A DNA stretch of 43,489 bases from Microcaldota archaeon (GTDB taxonomy: Archaea > Micrarchaeota > Micrarchaeia > Micrarchaeales > Micrarchaeaceae), in assembly GCA_021827665.1 (NCBI GenBank), contig JAKAUR010000017.1:1-43489 (forward strand). The letters are read 5' to 3'. Positions 31,999 to 43,300 of this stretch are shown piece by piece. Made by a program: the position numbers and the translations under genes. The notes under the pieces were generated by a model. That model was not told where the DNA came from and ran no database searches. It saw nothing but the letters and a program-made list of their open reading frames with translations. The first letter of the stretch is position 1. Every line of letters starts with the position of its first letter.

Positions 31999-34364
31999 GA
32001 AGTCGAATTCGCATAGCTTATCTTGAATATCCTGCTGTCCGAGTTCTGGTAAACGAGTTTCATGCTTACGCCGGTTCCGTCACTATAACTGCAGTTGGTC
32101 TCGGAGCATCCGTAAAGGAACTTGAACAGGTTGCTCATCGTGAAGTTTTGGCCGACCAAAGCCGCGCTCGTTATATTGTGCCCCGAATATGTCATCAAGA
32201 ACGTATAATTAGCTGCAGGTCCGGTCACGTTGTGTTCTATGTAAGTGTCATTCAAAGTATCATATAAGATGGTGTGCCTTAAGACTGTATACCTTCCATT
32301 GCTGCCAAGCCCTGTTTCTACATCGTTAGGGTTGGAAAGATTTAGGAGCATGACGCTGCTTAGGCCGCTGCCTCCCTGCGCTACGAAGAACAGCCTTTCG
32401 AAAGTGCTGTTGCTCGTCTCGTTAACGCTGCTGAACGCGTCATATCCGTATGTGGCGGCTATGGTGTTGCTAAGGTTGCCCTCAGTGGCTATGCCCCCTA
32501 GCTCCTGAAGCCAATAATACCGCGCCAGAAGGTATTCTGGTCTGTGCGTTTCGTTTACAAGGTAATTCGTGTCAGGCGTGGTGTTAAATATAAATCTGGA
32601 GAAGCCGGCTATCAGCTTTGGGTTCTGACCGCCAACGCTGTCCATGGCGCTCGTCCTGTTAGCCCATCCCTCTATGACGGAGCCGTCGGGCCACACTGCA
32701 AGGAAGGTTGCGTTGCTCGGGGTATTGTTCCTTACCCATGTCAGCGCGGAAAGGAAATTGGCATTTATCCCGTCAGCCTGCACTGATGTGAAGGACTCGA
32801 GGTTTGTCAGATAGAGCATGTATATGAGTATGAATATGGTGACGGCGGCAAACACCAGCCTCCCGTATGTTGCGATTTCCTTCTTCGCGTTCTTCAGGAC
32901 ATTCTTGTCGAATCCCAGGAGCCTGCCTATCGCGTAAAGCCCGTACGCCGCAAATATCGCCATAGGCACTGCAACTATGGAATTGAATCTCACTGCATTG
33001 ATCTGCAGGTAGAAAGTCGCAACGAAATAAGCCAGCATTACCAAGAATTCAGGCGAGAACTTGAGCCTGTGCAGCGTTGTATATTTCTGTCCTGGATGTA
33101 TCCTGTCGGCAAAGAGCAGGTAAAGGATTATGCCAACAGGAGCAAGGAAGAGCTGATAAGCAAAGCTTGCCCAAAGGAACGCAAATGTGGGCGGCTGCAG
33201 CTCCTGTATCGTCGTGTCTAAGTGGCTGCTCGCTATAACGAGCCCGCCGCCGCTAGCAACCTGCGCCAGGAATCCCCCGAAGAATGCGAAGATTATGATC
33301 AGGGCAACTACTACAATCCCGGCAACGAACTTAGCCCTTGCCTCCGTGTTCATGGTAAACGACGGGAACCTGTTCCTTTCACGTATAAGGTAATAGGCGA
33401 GAAGTGTGCCCATTATCACAGGTCCGTAAAATACGAAGAAGTGCAGGCTCGACAGCGCCTGAGTCCCTCTTATTACGGTGAGCGCCATCCACATATGCTG
33501 CATGGCGTAAGTCAGCAGCAGAGCAAAGGCGAGTATAACCGAATCCTTGAGCAGTTGTAGGTCTGCAGTAAGGTAGCCAAGCACTGTTATGAAGATTACC
33601 GCAAGCATGTAAACTATCACTGCGAACGGCGCTCCGTTCCACACTGCCGTCCCGACGCCGAGCACGAAAGCGGCAAGCACCGCGGCCAGGATTTTTCTTT
33701 TTAAGTTTTTCTGCCTGAAAACTGCTATGAAAAATATGAGCGAGAGTATCACGAACGACGTTATGAAACCGTCGCCCCTATACACCAATGCGGCTGTTCT
33801 GGCTATGTCCCCGCTTGATACTGCCACTAAGAACAGGGCCAGAAATCCCAGGACTCTGCTTTTGGCGAAATACTTCACAATGTAGTATGCACCTATCGCG
33901 TCCAAGATCCCGAAGAGTATCGGAACCAGCCTCATCACTGTGTAATAGCTTGCGCCGAAATACCTCAGTATCGCATACGGGAAAAGTGTGACGAAATAAA
34001 GCCCCAAAGGTTCAGTAATCTGGAAATGTGCTGGAAATCCCGAAAGCACCAACGTCTTCGGAACTGCAAAATTATGTGCGGCTGCGGCCCTTATGACTGA
34101 GAAATGGTAAAAGCCGTCAGGCTCGAAGAACCCGGCGTACTTGAGCATGCCGGTCCTGAGGTATATGTCTAGCATTATTATGATTATGAAAAGGGCTATG
34201 GCAGCATAGCCATATTTGCTTATGGCTAACTTTGCACTTTTGCCGTTGCTTGCGTTGGCGTTATGCCCTGCGGAAGAGTCTGAGCCAGCGCCGGAACCGA
34301 CATGCTGTACGCTCTCATTATGCTTCTCCGCAATTCCTGCTTGTGCTCCCTGTTCAGAATCCAT
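31995..34364 (-). CDS. aglB: AglB/STT3-like oligosaccharyltransferase with a divergent WWDYG motif
   Basis: The predicted 789-residue membrane enzyme would transfer glycans to Asn-x-Ser/Thr of exported proteins. A low-complexity cytoplasmic N-tail of about 55 residues is followed by 11-13 transmembrane helices. The first acidic motif is FFEPDGFYHFSV, the second is YRGDGF, and the external loop motif TIQELQPP matches the AglB TIxE element. In the soluble C-terminal domain the sequon-binding WWDYG motif is represented by VWPDGSVIEGWANRTSAMDS, so the Asp and Gly remain but Trp-Trp and Tyr are changed. A TTG at 34394 is an alternative start with a TATA-like ATTAAAAAAG about 28 nt upstream. It is divergent from a sequon-rich surface protein operon. 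Confidence 0.8.
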   Translation of the reverse strand: MDSEQGAQAGIAEKHNESVQHVGSGAGSDSSAGHNANASNGKSAKLAISKYGYAAIALFIIIIMLDIYLRTGMLKYAGFFEPDGFYHFSVIRAAAAHNFAVPKTLVLSGFPAHFQITEPLGLYFVTLFPYAILRYFGASYYTVMRLVPILFGILDAIGAYYIVKYFAKSRVLGFLALFLVAVSSGDIARTAALVYRGDGFITSFVILSLIFFIAVFRQKNLKRKILAAVLAAFVLGVGTAVWNGAPFAVIVYMLAVIFITVLGYLTADLQLLKDSVILAFALLLTYAMQHMWMALTVIRGTQALSSLHFFVFYGPVIMGTLLAYYLIRERNRFPSFTMNTEARAKFVAGIVVVALIIIFAFFGGFLAQVASGGGLVIASSHLDTTIQELQPPTFAFLWASFAYQLFLAPVGIILYLLFADRIHPGQKYTTLHRLKFSPEFLVMLAYFVATFYLQINAVRFNSIVAVPMAIFAAYGLYAIGRLLGFDKNVLKNAKKEIATYGRLVFAAVTIFILIYMLYLTNLESFTSVQADGINANFLSALTWVRNNTPSNATFLAVWPDGSVIEGWANRTSAMDSVGGQNPKLIAGFSRFIFNTTPDTNYLVNETHRPEYLLARYYWLQELGGIATEGNLSNTIAATYGYDAFSSVNETSNSTFERLFFVAQGGSGLSSVMLLNLSNPNDVETGLGSNGRYTVLRHTILYDTLNDTYIEHNVTGPAANYTFLMTYSGHNITSAALVGQNFTMSNLFKFLYGCSETNCSYSDGTGVSMKLVYQNSDSRIFKISYANSTS

Positions 34365-34394
34365 AAACAGACCAAACCCGCAAACGAAAATCAA

Positions 34395-34564
34395 GTCAAT
34401 AAAACCTTTTTGTTATGAACTTTTTTAATGCTTATCCCAACACGCATCGCATCTGGCTTAAAATGCACGACAGCCATTGCGACAAAGAGAATAAAAATGC
34501 TAATAAACATATCTAGCAAATATATCATACAGAACCGATGCCTCGATCAATGCCTGGAGATACT
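34395..34564. promoter_or_regulatory. Divergent promoter region between aglB and the surface-protein operon
   Basis: This 170-nt AT-rich spacer contains TATA candidates toward aglB (ATTAAAAAAG on the minus strand, about 34417-34427) and toward the operon (CTAATAAACATA near 34500-34511 and AATATATCAT near 34518-34528). In-frame ATG codons at 34538 and 34550 offer longer starts for the plus-strand gene. Confidence 0.45.
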
Positions 34565-36586
34565 ATGAATACAAAAAAATACAAGGCTATGGCCTTAGAC
34601 TCGCTGTTCGCACTTATAATCATCGCATCTTTCTCCCCCTATTCAAATGCTAATACTGTTAAGGTCAATGCCTCGATAAATGCCGTGTGCCAGTTCGCCC
34701 TGTACAACACGCATTCCGTTGCTTACCCTCTGCTTTCCAATATTTCGGTAAGCTTTGCATCCCAGGACCTTGCAAACTGCTCGATAGCCAGCATGCCTGG
34801 CATCATGACTGTTTTCTACCCTAACGGCACCAAAGCGTTGAACTTCAGCTCGGTATTCTACAATTTCACGAACCTGCAAGCCCAGCGCGATTTTCCCGCC
34901 TCTTTCAACGGCCTAAAACAGGGCAATTACACGGCAAACATAACCATGGAAGAAACATCGAGCTATAAAAATTCCACTACAATGTCCCTTGTACTTCTAA
35001 ATCCTCCGAACGTCATCGCTAGCAACATGATAATAGGAAACGTAAGCTACGGCTCGCCGCTTCCTGTTTCACTGAACCTCCACAACAACGGCTCCCTGGC
35101 ATCCAACACGATTACGCTCTACATAAGGATAAACGGCACAGCCTCATTCAACAGGAGCTATGTCCTGAGCTCCATGGCTCCCAACCAGACATTCCCTGTA
35201 GTGCTGTCGCTGAGCAACGTAACCAGCACTCCGGGTTCATACAATATATATGCGTATGCTGGCTTCAGCGCATACGGTAGGGCATTTCTGTCAAACATGG
35301 TCCGGGCGAACTACACCGTGCCATCTCCTCCTTCAAGTTCGACAATACCTTCGAACAGGACTGCTACGCCAATAGTCAAGTCACCTTATGTCGAGATAAC
35401 TACGGTGCCAATATACTCCTTAATACCTTACGGTACTTCAGCAGTCTCGTCGCTGGGCCTGAAGGACATAATAACCCAGCCTGAAACCGTCACGCTAAGC
35501 ATAAACAGTTCGTACTCCAACCTGATGAGCGTTTCAGCCACGTCGCTTCTGCTCAAGCCTAACCAGACTGAGCTCGTGCAGGTATACGCAAACGGAAAGT
35601 CGAACAAACCTGGCAGCTATATAGTTCCAATAGACATAAACGCAACACTGGCTAACGGAACATCTTCGTTGCAGACAGAATACATATCATTCACGGTCTA
35701 CAACAAGACAAACTCCACTGCCTCAATAAACTACAACGTAGCGCTCCAAAACGACACCACATCCGCACTTGGAACGGTCACGGTTTCCGGTGCTGCCAAT
35801 GCAAGTCTGAAAAACACCACGCTGCTCACCATAATACCTGAGGCAGAGGTTTCTTCGGCCAACGACATAAATGCCTACGGGCTACCCAACAGGCTAGAAG
35901 TCGTCAACAACTCCTACTACATAATATGGAACATAAGCAGCATACCTGCATCCAAGCAGGTCATAGTCTATTATTCGATAAAGAACCCGAAAAGCCAGTC
36001 CCTTCTAAGCGACATACAGAACATACTATACTCCCCGTCCTCCGTATCGTTCCTTAAGCTTTTCAAGATAACAAGCCTGTCCCTTCCCACGCTATTCACA
36101 AACTCCTACGGATTGGTCAATGTTTCCGCAATATACACCGGAATACTTCCCAGCACTGTTTCGCTCTATCTTGTAAGCTCTTCAGGTCTCAAGGCCCTCA
36201 ACGCCTCATACAGCCAGGGTATGGTGCCAAACCAGCAGGTCTTTCACTCTTTCAAAGTGGAGTCCGGATCGGTATCCGGGACATATCTGCTGTACCTGTA
36301 TGCATCCGCTGCGGGCATAAACTACAATTATACGCTGCCGCTGCTGGTTGAAAAGCTTGTGCCCTCAACCACTGTGCTTACAACGGTACCTCCAACTCCT
36401 GTGCTGGAAAGAAACATATACGCCTATTCTGCCTATGCCGCCGCAGCGATAATATCCATAGCAATAGCCACATACGTCGCATATAAATATAAAAACAAAC
36501 CCAGATACAATCCGAAAGTGGCCAAGGAACTTGTCGAAATAACAAAGAAGGAGCGTTCAAGGAAGGGCGGAGGTGCTTCAAAATGA
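34565..36586 (+). CDS. Membrane-anchored surface glycoprotein of unknown function
   Basis: The 673-residue protein has a signal peptide (MNTKKYKAMALDSLFALIII and ending near SNA). A long extracellular part follows, built of Ser/Thr/Asn-rich beta domains, one of which (about residues 170-240) resembles a CARDB-type module. Near the C-terminus there is one membrane helix (YAAAAIISIAIATYVAY) and a basic cytoplasmic tail of about 35 residues. Asn-x-Ser/Thr sequons are abundant, consistent with glycosylation by the neighbouring AglB. Starts at 34538 or 34550 are also in frame. The stop overlaps the MinD-like gene start (ATGA), so the two are translationally coupled; the basic tail could touch that ATPase. 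Confidence 0.75.
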   Translation: MNTKKYKAMALDSLFALIIIASFSPYSNANTVKVNASINAVCQFALYNTHSVAYPLLSNISVSFASQDLANCSIASMPGIMTVFYPNGTKALNFSSVFYNFTNLQAQRDFPASFNGLKQGNYTANITMEETSSYKNSTTMSLVLLNPPNVIASNMIIGNVSYGSPLPVSLNLHNNGSLASNTITLYIRINGTASFNRSYVLSSMAPNQTFPVVLSLSNVTSTPGSYNIYAYAGFSAYGRAFLSNMVRANYTVPSPPSSSTIPSNRTATPIVKSPYVEITTVPIYSLIPYGTSAVSSLGLKDIITQPETVTLSINSSYSNLMSVSATSLLLKPNQTELVQVYANGKSNKPGSYIVPIDINATLANGTSSLQTEYISFTVYNKTNSTASINYNVALQNDTTSALGTVTVSGAANASLKNTTLLTIIPEAEVSSANDINAYGLPNRLEVVNNSYYIIWNISSIPASKQVIVYYSIKNPKSQSLLSDIQNILYSPSSVSFLKLFKITSLSLPTLFTNSYGLVNVSAIYTGILPSTVSLYLVSSSGLKALNASYSQGMVPNQQVFHSFKVESGSVSGTYLLYLYASAAGINYNYTLPLLVEKLVPSTTVLTTVPPTPVLERNIYAYSAYAAAAIISIAIATYVAYKYKNKPRYNPKVAKELVEITKKERSRKGGGASK

Positions 36587-37329
36587 CCAAAACATTGAGC
36601 ATAATTGTGGCTTCAATAAAGGGTGGAGTGGGAAAGACCACGGTAGCAGTCAATCTTGCGGTAACGCTAAGCATAGCAGGATACAAGACCCTGCTCTACG
36701 AAATGGACACCGTAAATCCCGGGGTGGGCTACCATCTTGGCAAACTTGACGAGGAATCCCATGTCCAGACATACAAACCTACCGGTCTTCAATACGTTTC
36801 GGCGCATGTATCCGAATCTTACGACGCTCCGGATGCGGAGCGAGCCTCTCAGCTTGAATCAGAGATTAAAAAGGGAGACTATGATTTTGTCATAGTGGAC
36901 ACTCAATCAGCTGACAAGTCCCTGTTAAAGAAGCACTTTGACAGTGGTCTGATAATCATAAATCCGGACGAGCAGTCGTGCGCTGCTGGCATAATGGCCA
37001 AAGATCTTATCGAATCTTCAGGGGCCAAATGCAACATAATGCTTAACATGGGGTTTGAGAAGCCCTACGCGCTGAGCGACAAGGAGATAGAAGAGATGTT
37101 TGGCACTCCGATAATGGCAAGGGCCGAAGAAGATCTTTCTCTGCGCAAGAGCCTGCTGGAACATGTGCCAAACATTCTTACCGAAAACGCTCCGAAGTTC
37201 AGCGCCCAGATAAGCAAACTGGCAAGGGTATACGCTGCGATGATTGACGAGGATTATGCTCAAAAATTCGAAAATTTCAGCAGGGAACTAGGAAGGGCGA
37301 AATCCGAAATCAAAAAATTACAGCAATAA
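36583..37329 (+). CDS. MinD/ParA-family ATPase
   Basis: The 248-residue P-loop protein has the deviant Walker A KGGVGKTT (residues 13-20; both signature lysines K13 and K18 present), a switch region with DTVNPGVGYHLGK and the Walker B-type strand YDFVIVDTQSAD. The C-terminus is helical and charged (SRELGRAKSEIKKLQ) and could be a weak membrane-targeting helix or coiled coil. Family members position proteins, chromosomes or surface machines through ATP-driven dimerisation. It is enclosed by two surface-protein genes, overlapping the first by four bases and ending 13 nt before the second. That points to a role in assembling or placing the surface structure rather than in chromosome partition. 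Confidence 0.85.
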   Translation: MTKTLSIIVASIKGGVGKTTVAVNLAVTLSIAGYKTLLYEMDTVNPGVGYHLGKLDEESHVQTYKPTGLQYVSAHVSESYDAPDAERASQLESEIKKGDYDFVIVDTQSADKSLLKKHFDSGLIIINPDEQSCAAGIMAKDLIESSGAKCNIMLNMGFEKPYALSDKEIEEMFGTPIMARAEEDLSLRKSLLEHVPNILTENAPKFSAQISKLARVYAAMIDEDYAQKFENFSRELGRAKSEIKKLQQ

Positions 37330-37342
37330 ATCACTTGGTCAA

Positions 37343-40300
37343 ATGGGAAGCGAAACAGCCAAAGCATATGCAGGTTCTGCAAGGAAGCCGCTAAGGCAGC
37401 AAAGTGCCATGGAGTTTATCATGACATATGGCTGGGCGATACTTCTGATAGCTATAGTGCTTGGAGCGCTATACGCCGTCGGGCTTTTCAGGCCCAGCGT
37501 GCCCACGATGTGCCTGCCTAATTCTGGATACCTTTGCGAATCCCCGATAATGAACACAAGCGGCTACGTTGCCGTCAAGTTCGGCACTGTCAATCAGCAG
37601 AACATAGTAATAACCGGTCTAGGATGTTCGAACGGCGACGTTGTGCCGTCAAACATAAGCTTAACTAACCTTCCAGTTTCTTCTGGTCAGGTAAAGGCCC
37701 TAGTTTTCAAATGCCCAGTACAGGCGCACTCCATAAATTCTCACTTCACAGGCACGCTCTGGCTGCAGTATACTGCGGCTGGGATACCGGGACAGCTGGG
37801 CGAAATCGGGACCCTCAGCGCAGCGGAAAGCACCCCTAACATAGTCGCCACCGCCTTCGTAAGTTCTAATTCCACTTCGACAAGCACCAGCACGACTTCA
37901 ACCAGCACTTCCACAACTACCACTTCCACGTCTACAACGTCAACATCTACGACTACTTCCACTTCTACTATACCATACGTGCCTGTAATACTCAAAAATT
38001 CGCAGGCGTCCAACACTCCGGCACCGTTCCAGCAGATGGTTTCAATAAACAGCAGCACTTATTCAAAGTACATTTATTCCGGTTGGTCAAACGTCGAATT
38101 TACAACAGGCCCGGCAGCTACTGGCAACACGATAGACGCTTGGATAGAAAGCAATGCGACAAACTCTTCCAAAAACACTGTGGTGTGGCTCAAGCTGCCA
38201 TCCGGCATACCTGCAAACAGTCTCAGCGTCCTATACATGGATTTTATGCCGAGTAATGTGCTCTCGTCCAACGGCCCGACTGGCGAAGCACCTCAGCTCA
38301 GCCCGACCTACGCGCAATACGACGACGGCGCGAACGTGTTCACGAACTATTGGAACTTCGCAGGGACAACCCTGCCGAGCGGACTGACCGCAGGCTCAAC
38401 CATTACTGCAACAGTAAATAACGGTATCACAATCAGCGGAGGAACAGGCACAGATACGGATGCAGTTACTACCTCTTCTTTGACTGTATCTCCTCCATTC
38501 ATCGTCGAGGCGTACGGAACTATCCCAACCTCTTCATTCAGTTGGGCAGTCGGAGCATCTGATATAGCTGGAAGCAATACTAAAGGCGCCAGCGGATTTA
38601 GTGGACTGGCCGGAACCGGAACAATAGAAGCAGGACAATCAACCACCACTGCATTCACGATTGGAGGAAACTTCGGAAAATCCAGCACGACCGGGATATG
38701 GACTACCGAAGCAACATCTACTTCATCATCTACGTTCTATTTAAATTACGGAAGTGCATTTACAGAGCCAAGCGATGCACCGACATATCCTGCTTATTTA
38801 TCGCTTGTTTACTTTGATGACGGTGCTACTTTGAGCTATAATTGGCTCCGCACCCGCGCATATCCGCCCAACGGCGTCATGCCAAACGTGAGTTTCTGGG
38901 TTCAGGATGGCGCCCCGTACTTGAAACTGCAAAACAACACGATAACCTATGCCTCCTCTAACGACATAATCACGGCAAGGGCTCTTTTCTCAAGCACAAG
39001 CATAGAGTTGCTCAGGAACGGCACCGTCATAGCTTCCGGCACGGGCAACGTTTCGTATGTTCTGAATTCCAATTCCGTCTCAACATGGCCGGCAGGAAAG
39101 TACAACATAACCGCGTACGAGCCCGGGGCAGGAGTCCCTAATAGTTCGGAAAATCTGACAATAGGCAAGGCAAAGCCCGTATTGACGATAAGCACGAATA
39201 ACCAAACAAAAGTAAGCATGAGCGGCGTCGGCAATTACATAATATCTTATTCTGTAAATTCCATAAACAACCAGCTCGAAGCGTACTTGTCAATTAACGG
39301 GATAAACGTCTCATCTACGAACTCGTTAAGCACCTATTCGCTTAACATATCGAACACTACGGAGTTCTACGCATACACGCCAGGCAACACCAACTACACA
39401 CAGCTAGCGCTCAACAAGACCTCAATATACATAGTAAGGTATCCCTACTACGTGCCTATAACGATATACAACAACCAGACGAGCAACACCCCCGCGCCCT
39501 TCCAGCAGCCAATAACCATGAACCTGTCAAAATATGCCAGCCTTGTTTCTCCAAATCTAAGCAACGTATTCTTCTTCTACGAAAACAAAACCATAATACC
39601 TTCATGGCAGGAGAACGGCGCATCAGGGGTAACATTCAACGGATCATCGGGATACATGGTGCAGGAGAAGGGGTATCAGTGGATGAACAACGCGGCCCAG
39701 CACTTCACGCTCTCAATATGGGTTAACCCTTCATCGCCGAACGGCGTAATAATAGACGAGCTTAACCAGAGCGATAGCTGGCACGACGCCTGGCTAGATT
39801 TGGTGAACGGAAACGTATACATGAGAATTTGGGGTCTGGGGTGCGTGAACCTCGGGCCAATACCTGACGGACAATGGAGCAACATAGCAATGGAATACAA
39901 TGGCTCCACGTATTCTGGCTACATTAACGGGAACTTTTCAGGCTCAGGCACGGGAACCCGTTCTGTTCCTGGGGGTTCATACACATTATCTTATGCCCTT
40001 GGAAAGAACGACACGACAAACTGCGGTTCAAGCTCAGCATTCTACGGATCCATGCTGAACTACCAGATATACAACAAAACCCTTCAGCCAAGCGGAATAA
40101 AAAGCATATACTCCAACGGCATATACGGCGAACCACCATTCAACGCTTCGGAAGGGCTGAGCGGATGGTGGCAGCTTGAATACAATTCCAGCGCAGGGGA
40201 GGGCAACGACGGCCTTTCCTACGAAGACGTCAATTTCACTAGCTCGCATGTGCTTTACTGGCTGAAGCTCGCAAACGGGATAAAAGCAAACGGCAATCTC

Positions 40301-43300
40301 ACGATATACATGGGCATCGCGAATAAAAGTTCGATGCTGCTCAACGATAAAAATATCGGCGAAGCCCCTCAGCTCTCTCCCGCATACGCAGAATACGACG
40401 ACGGCGCTAGCGTGTTCAACAACTACTGGAACTTTGCAGGGACAAGCCTGCCGAGCGGGCTTAATTCGCTTTTAAATGGCAGCTCGGTTTCATCCGATGA
40501 CGGCCTTACTCTCTCAGTCCCGAGCACTACAGGGGATTATGCCGATGCCTATTTCACAAATGCCATAATCGATCCCCAAAATTATTATCTGGAAGCGTAT
40601 GTTCCAAGCTATGTTGCCTCGTTGGGTCTTTATGCGGGCGTCGCCTGGAGTCCCACAAAGCCTTCGACAAGTTCAGATTATTACGGGCTAAGCAATACGA
40701 CGGGATATACGGAAACTAACGATGTGCCTGTCGGAGCACAAATATACCAGGTTTCAAGCGGTTCATATATCAGCGGAAACACAATACCCAACCCAAGAGC
40801 ACCATACATAATATCTCTACACGCTGGATCATCGGCACAGTCCGGATTGTTCAATTATGAAATTAAAAACACATCTTCATACTCTTTCAATGCTCCTTCC
40901 GCCTATATAACGTTGCCGTATATAGTCCAGGGCACGTATAGCGCGATAAGCCCAGCAGCCACCTACACCTGGCTCCGCACCCGCGCATATCCGCCCAACG
41001 GGGTGATGCCCGCATACGCAACAGGCCAGATATATTCTCCAGGAGCACCAGAACTAACAATAAATAAATCTTCGATACAATACGGGCAGACTGACGGTAT
41101 AACCGCGTCATCGCAGATAAGCGGGGACGAAGTAGAGCTTTCGATAAACGGCAACGTTGTCGCAGGCCCGACTAAAAATTCCCTGACTTACCTATTCCCG
41201 GTAATTACCGCAGGCGCATATTCGATAAACGCCATAAACATAAACAACTCCAAGTACACATCCGCACAAATTTTGGTAAATAAAGCAGTTCCTGCAATAT
41301 ATACGCCAAAAAGCGGGTTCTACTCCAATCCGCTGAATTTCACGTATTCGATATCAACCGTAGGCAACCAGCTGACAGGCAAACTATATCTTAACGGCAC
41401 TGAAATATCATCGACAAATTCTGCTAATTCGCTGGTGCTGTCTGGGGTAGGCACAACATACTCTCTATTGTTCAACGTCTCTGGAAACGCCAATTACACA
41501 AGTGCAACAACGGGGCAGATAACCGTGCGCCTCAAAAGCCCAAGCAGTCCTTACAAAATACCTTCTGGGGTTTACTACTATGCTCCAGTTTACATACACA
41601 ACAACCAGACTGTCCCCACAATCTCACAGCCACAGGAATACCTCCAGATAAACGCTAGCGCGTTCGCCAATTACCTAACATATAACTACAGCAATGCAAA
41701 TTTTGAATTCTTCTACGGAAACGGCACCCATGTGCCTGGCTGGATAACTAGCAATTTTTCCGGCCGCATAGGCATATGGCTGAAGCTACTGAAAAGCATA
41801 CCTGCAGAATCGAACACTACATTGTATATTGGCTTCGCAAACAAGACAACCAATCTTCTATCAAACACAGGAACATCTGGCATCGGCGAAGCCCCTCAGC
41901 TCAGCCAGACCTACGCGCAATACGACGACGGAGCCAGCGTCTTCCAGGCGTACTTCAACGCAGACACTCCTCTTTCCGACTTCGCCATAGAAGGGGGCTA
42001 TGGCGTAACCAAAGTATCTACGCAATGCGACCCTACATTAAACTGCAGATCAGGGACTGTTTATCTACTAGAAGTCACTGGCTCGGGCACCAGGTCCTTC
42101 GACATGGCTTACAGCACTGCATTTCCCGACAACGCAACATTGGTGCTTGGCTCCAACATAGGGACAGATCTTACTGACGAAGGCTATGTCGGCCTTGGTG
42201 CGGCGTCAATGGCCTCGAATCCACCAGGCATAGACACGGCAGCCGGAAACGGCAATTCCATAGGCGGCACTTGGCTGCAGAACGGGGGTTTCGGCTACTT
42301 TTCAGGGTCATCGTCAAGTCTGCCTCCGAATTACCTGTATTACGAGATGAGCTATGTTCCGGGAGCCCCAAATGTGGTAGCTTCAATATACGGCCAAAAC
42401 GTGTCCGAGAACGGAGCCGATTATATACCTTCAGGCTATGCTCCGGGGCTTTACATAGGGGTAGGAAGCGCAACCGAGAACATAAATGAGCTCGACTATA
42501 CGAGCTGGCAAGCAGCAGCACAGTCTACAAGTACAGGGGTATTCCCTTCTGCCATCGTCTTGCAGAACCCTAAGCCTTCGGGATCCATACAAATTTTCAT
42601 AAACGGGAAGAGCCAAAACACCACGCTCAATTATTCTGTGGTAAACATTACCGCGTCTCTGCAGTCCGCTGTATATTCCAACGACATTGTAGATCTGCTG
42701 CTGAATGGAAATACTCTGTGCACTGGTACTTTCTCCTGCACGTACACGGGCTACATAGCGGCATCAAAGAGTGCATACAATATAACTGCAGAGAACGTCA
42801 ACGTGTCGTCAAGGCAATCGTTGAGCCTTAAGGTTAACAAGGCGATTCCGGAAATAAGCGCAACCGCGCCTTATTCCGACATAAACAACGGCACAATATA
42901 CTACTCTGCAAGTGCCGTAAACGCGCAGCTGAAGGCCTACCTGTATGTCAACGGGGTAGAAGTCGCCAATACCATAGGTGCGTCAAGCTACTCTATAACC
43001 GGCATAGGCAACTACAGCTTCTACGCATACACGCCCGGCGACGCCAATTACACCAATCTCACAACGGCTACAAAAACTCTGCACATACTGCGCTCTCCTA
43101 AGTTCTACATACCCATACTTATAACCAACAGCCAGACGAGCAACACCCCAGCGCCGTTCCAGCAGGAGATCACGTTCAACAGCCTCGCGTACAAATATGC
43201 AGAAGCCGGCAACCTCGACAACATTATGTTCTTCTACTCCAACGGAACTGCGGTGCCTTCATGGCTTGAAGCCGGAGCCAGCAATACTAGTGCGAACACC

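Noticed and set aside
36583-37329. Chromosome-partition ParA with a ParB partner
   Set aside because: No ParB gene or parS-like repeats lie nearby. The weak DGTHR-motif protein is about 32 kb away, and the immediate neighbours are surface proteins.
37741-38058. Minus-strand frame with long Val/Glu/Asp runs
   Set aside because: It is the antisense shadow of the Ser/Thr linker of the giant gene. The low-complexity composition comes from the repeated ACN/TCN codons on the other strand.
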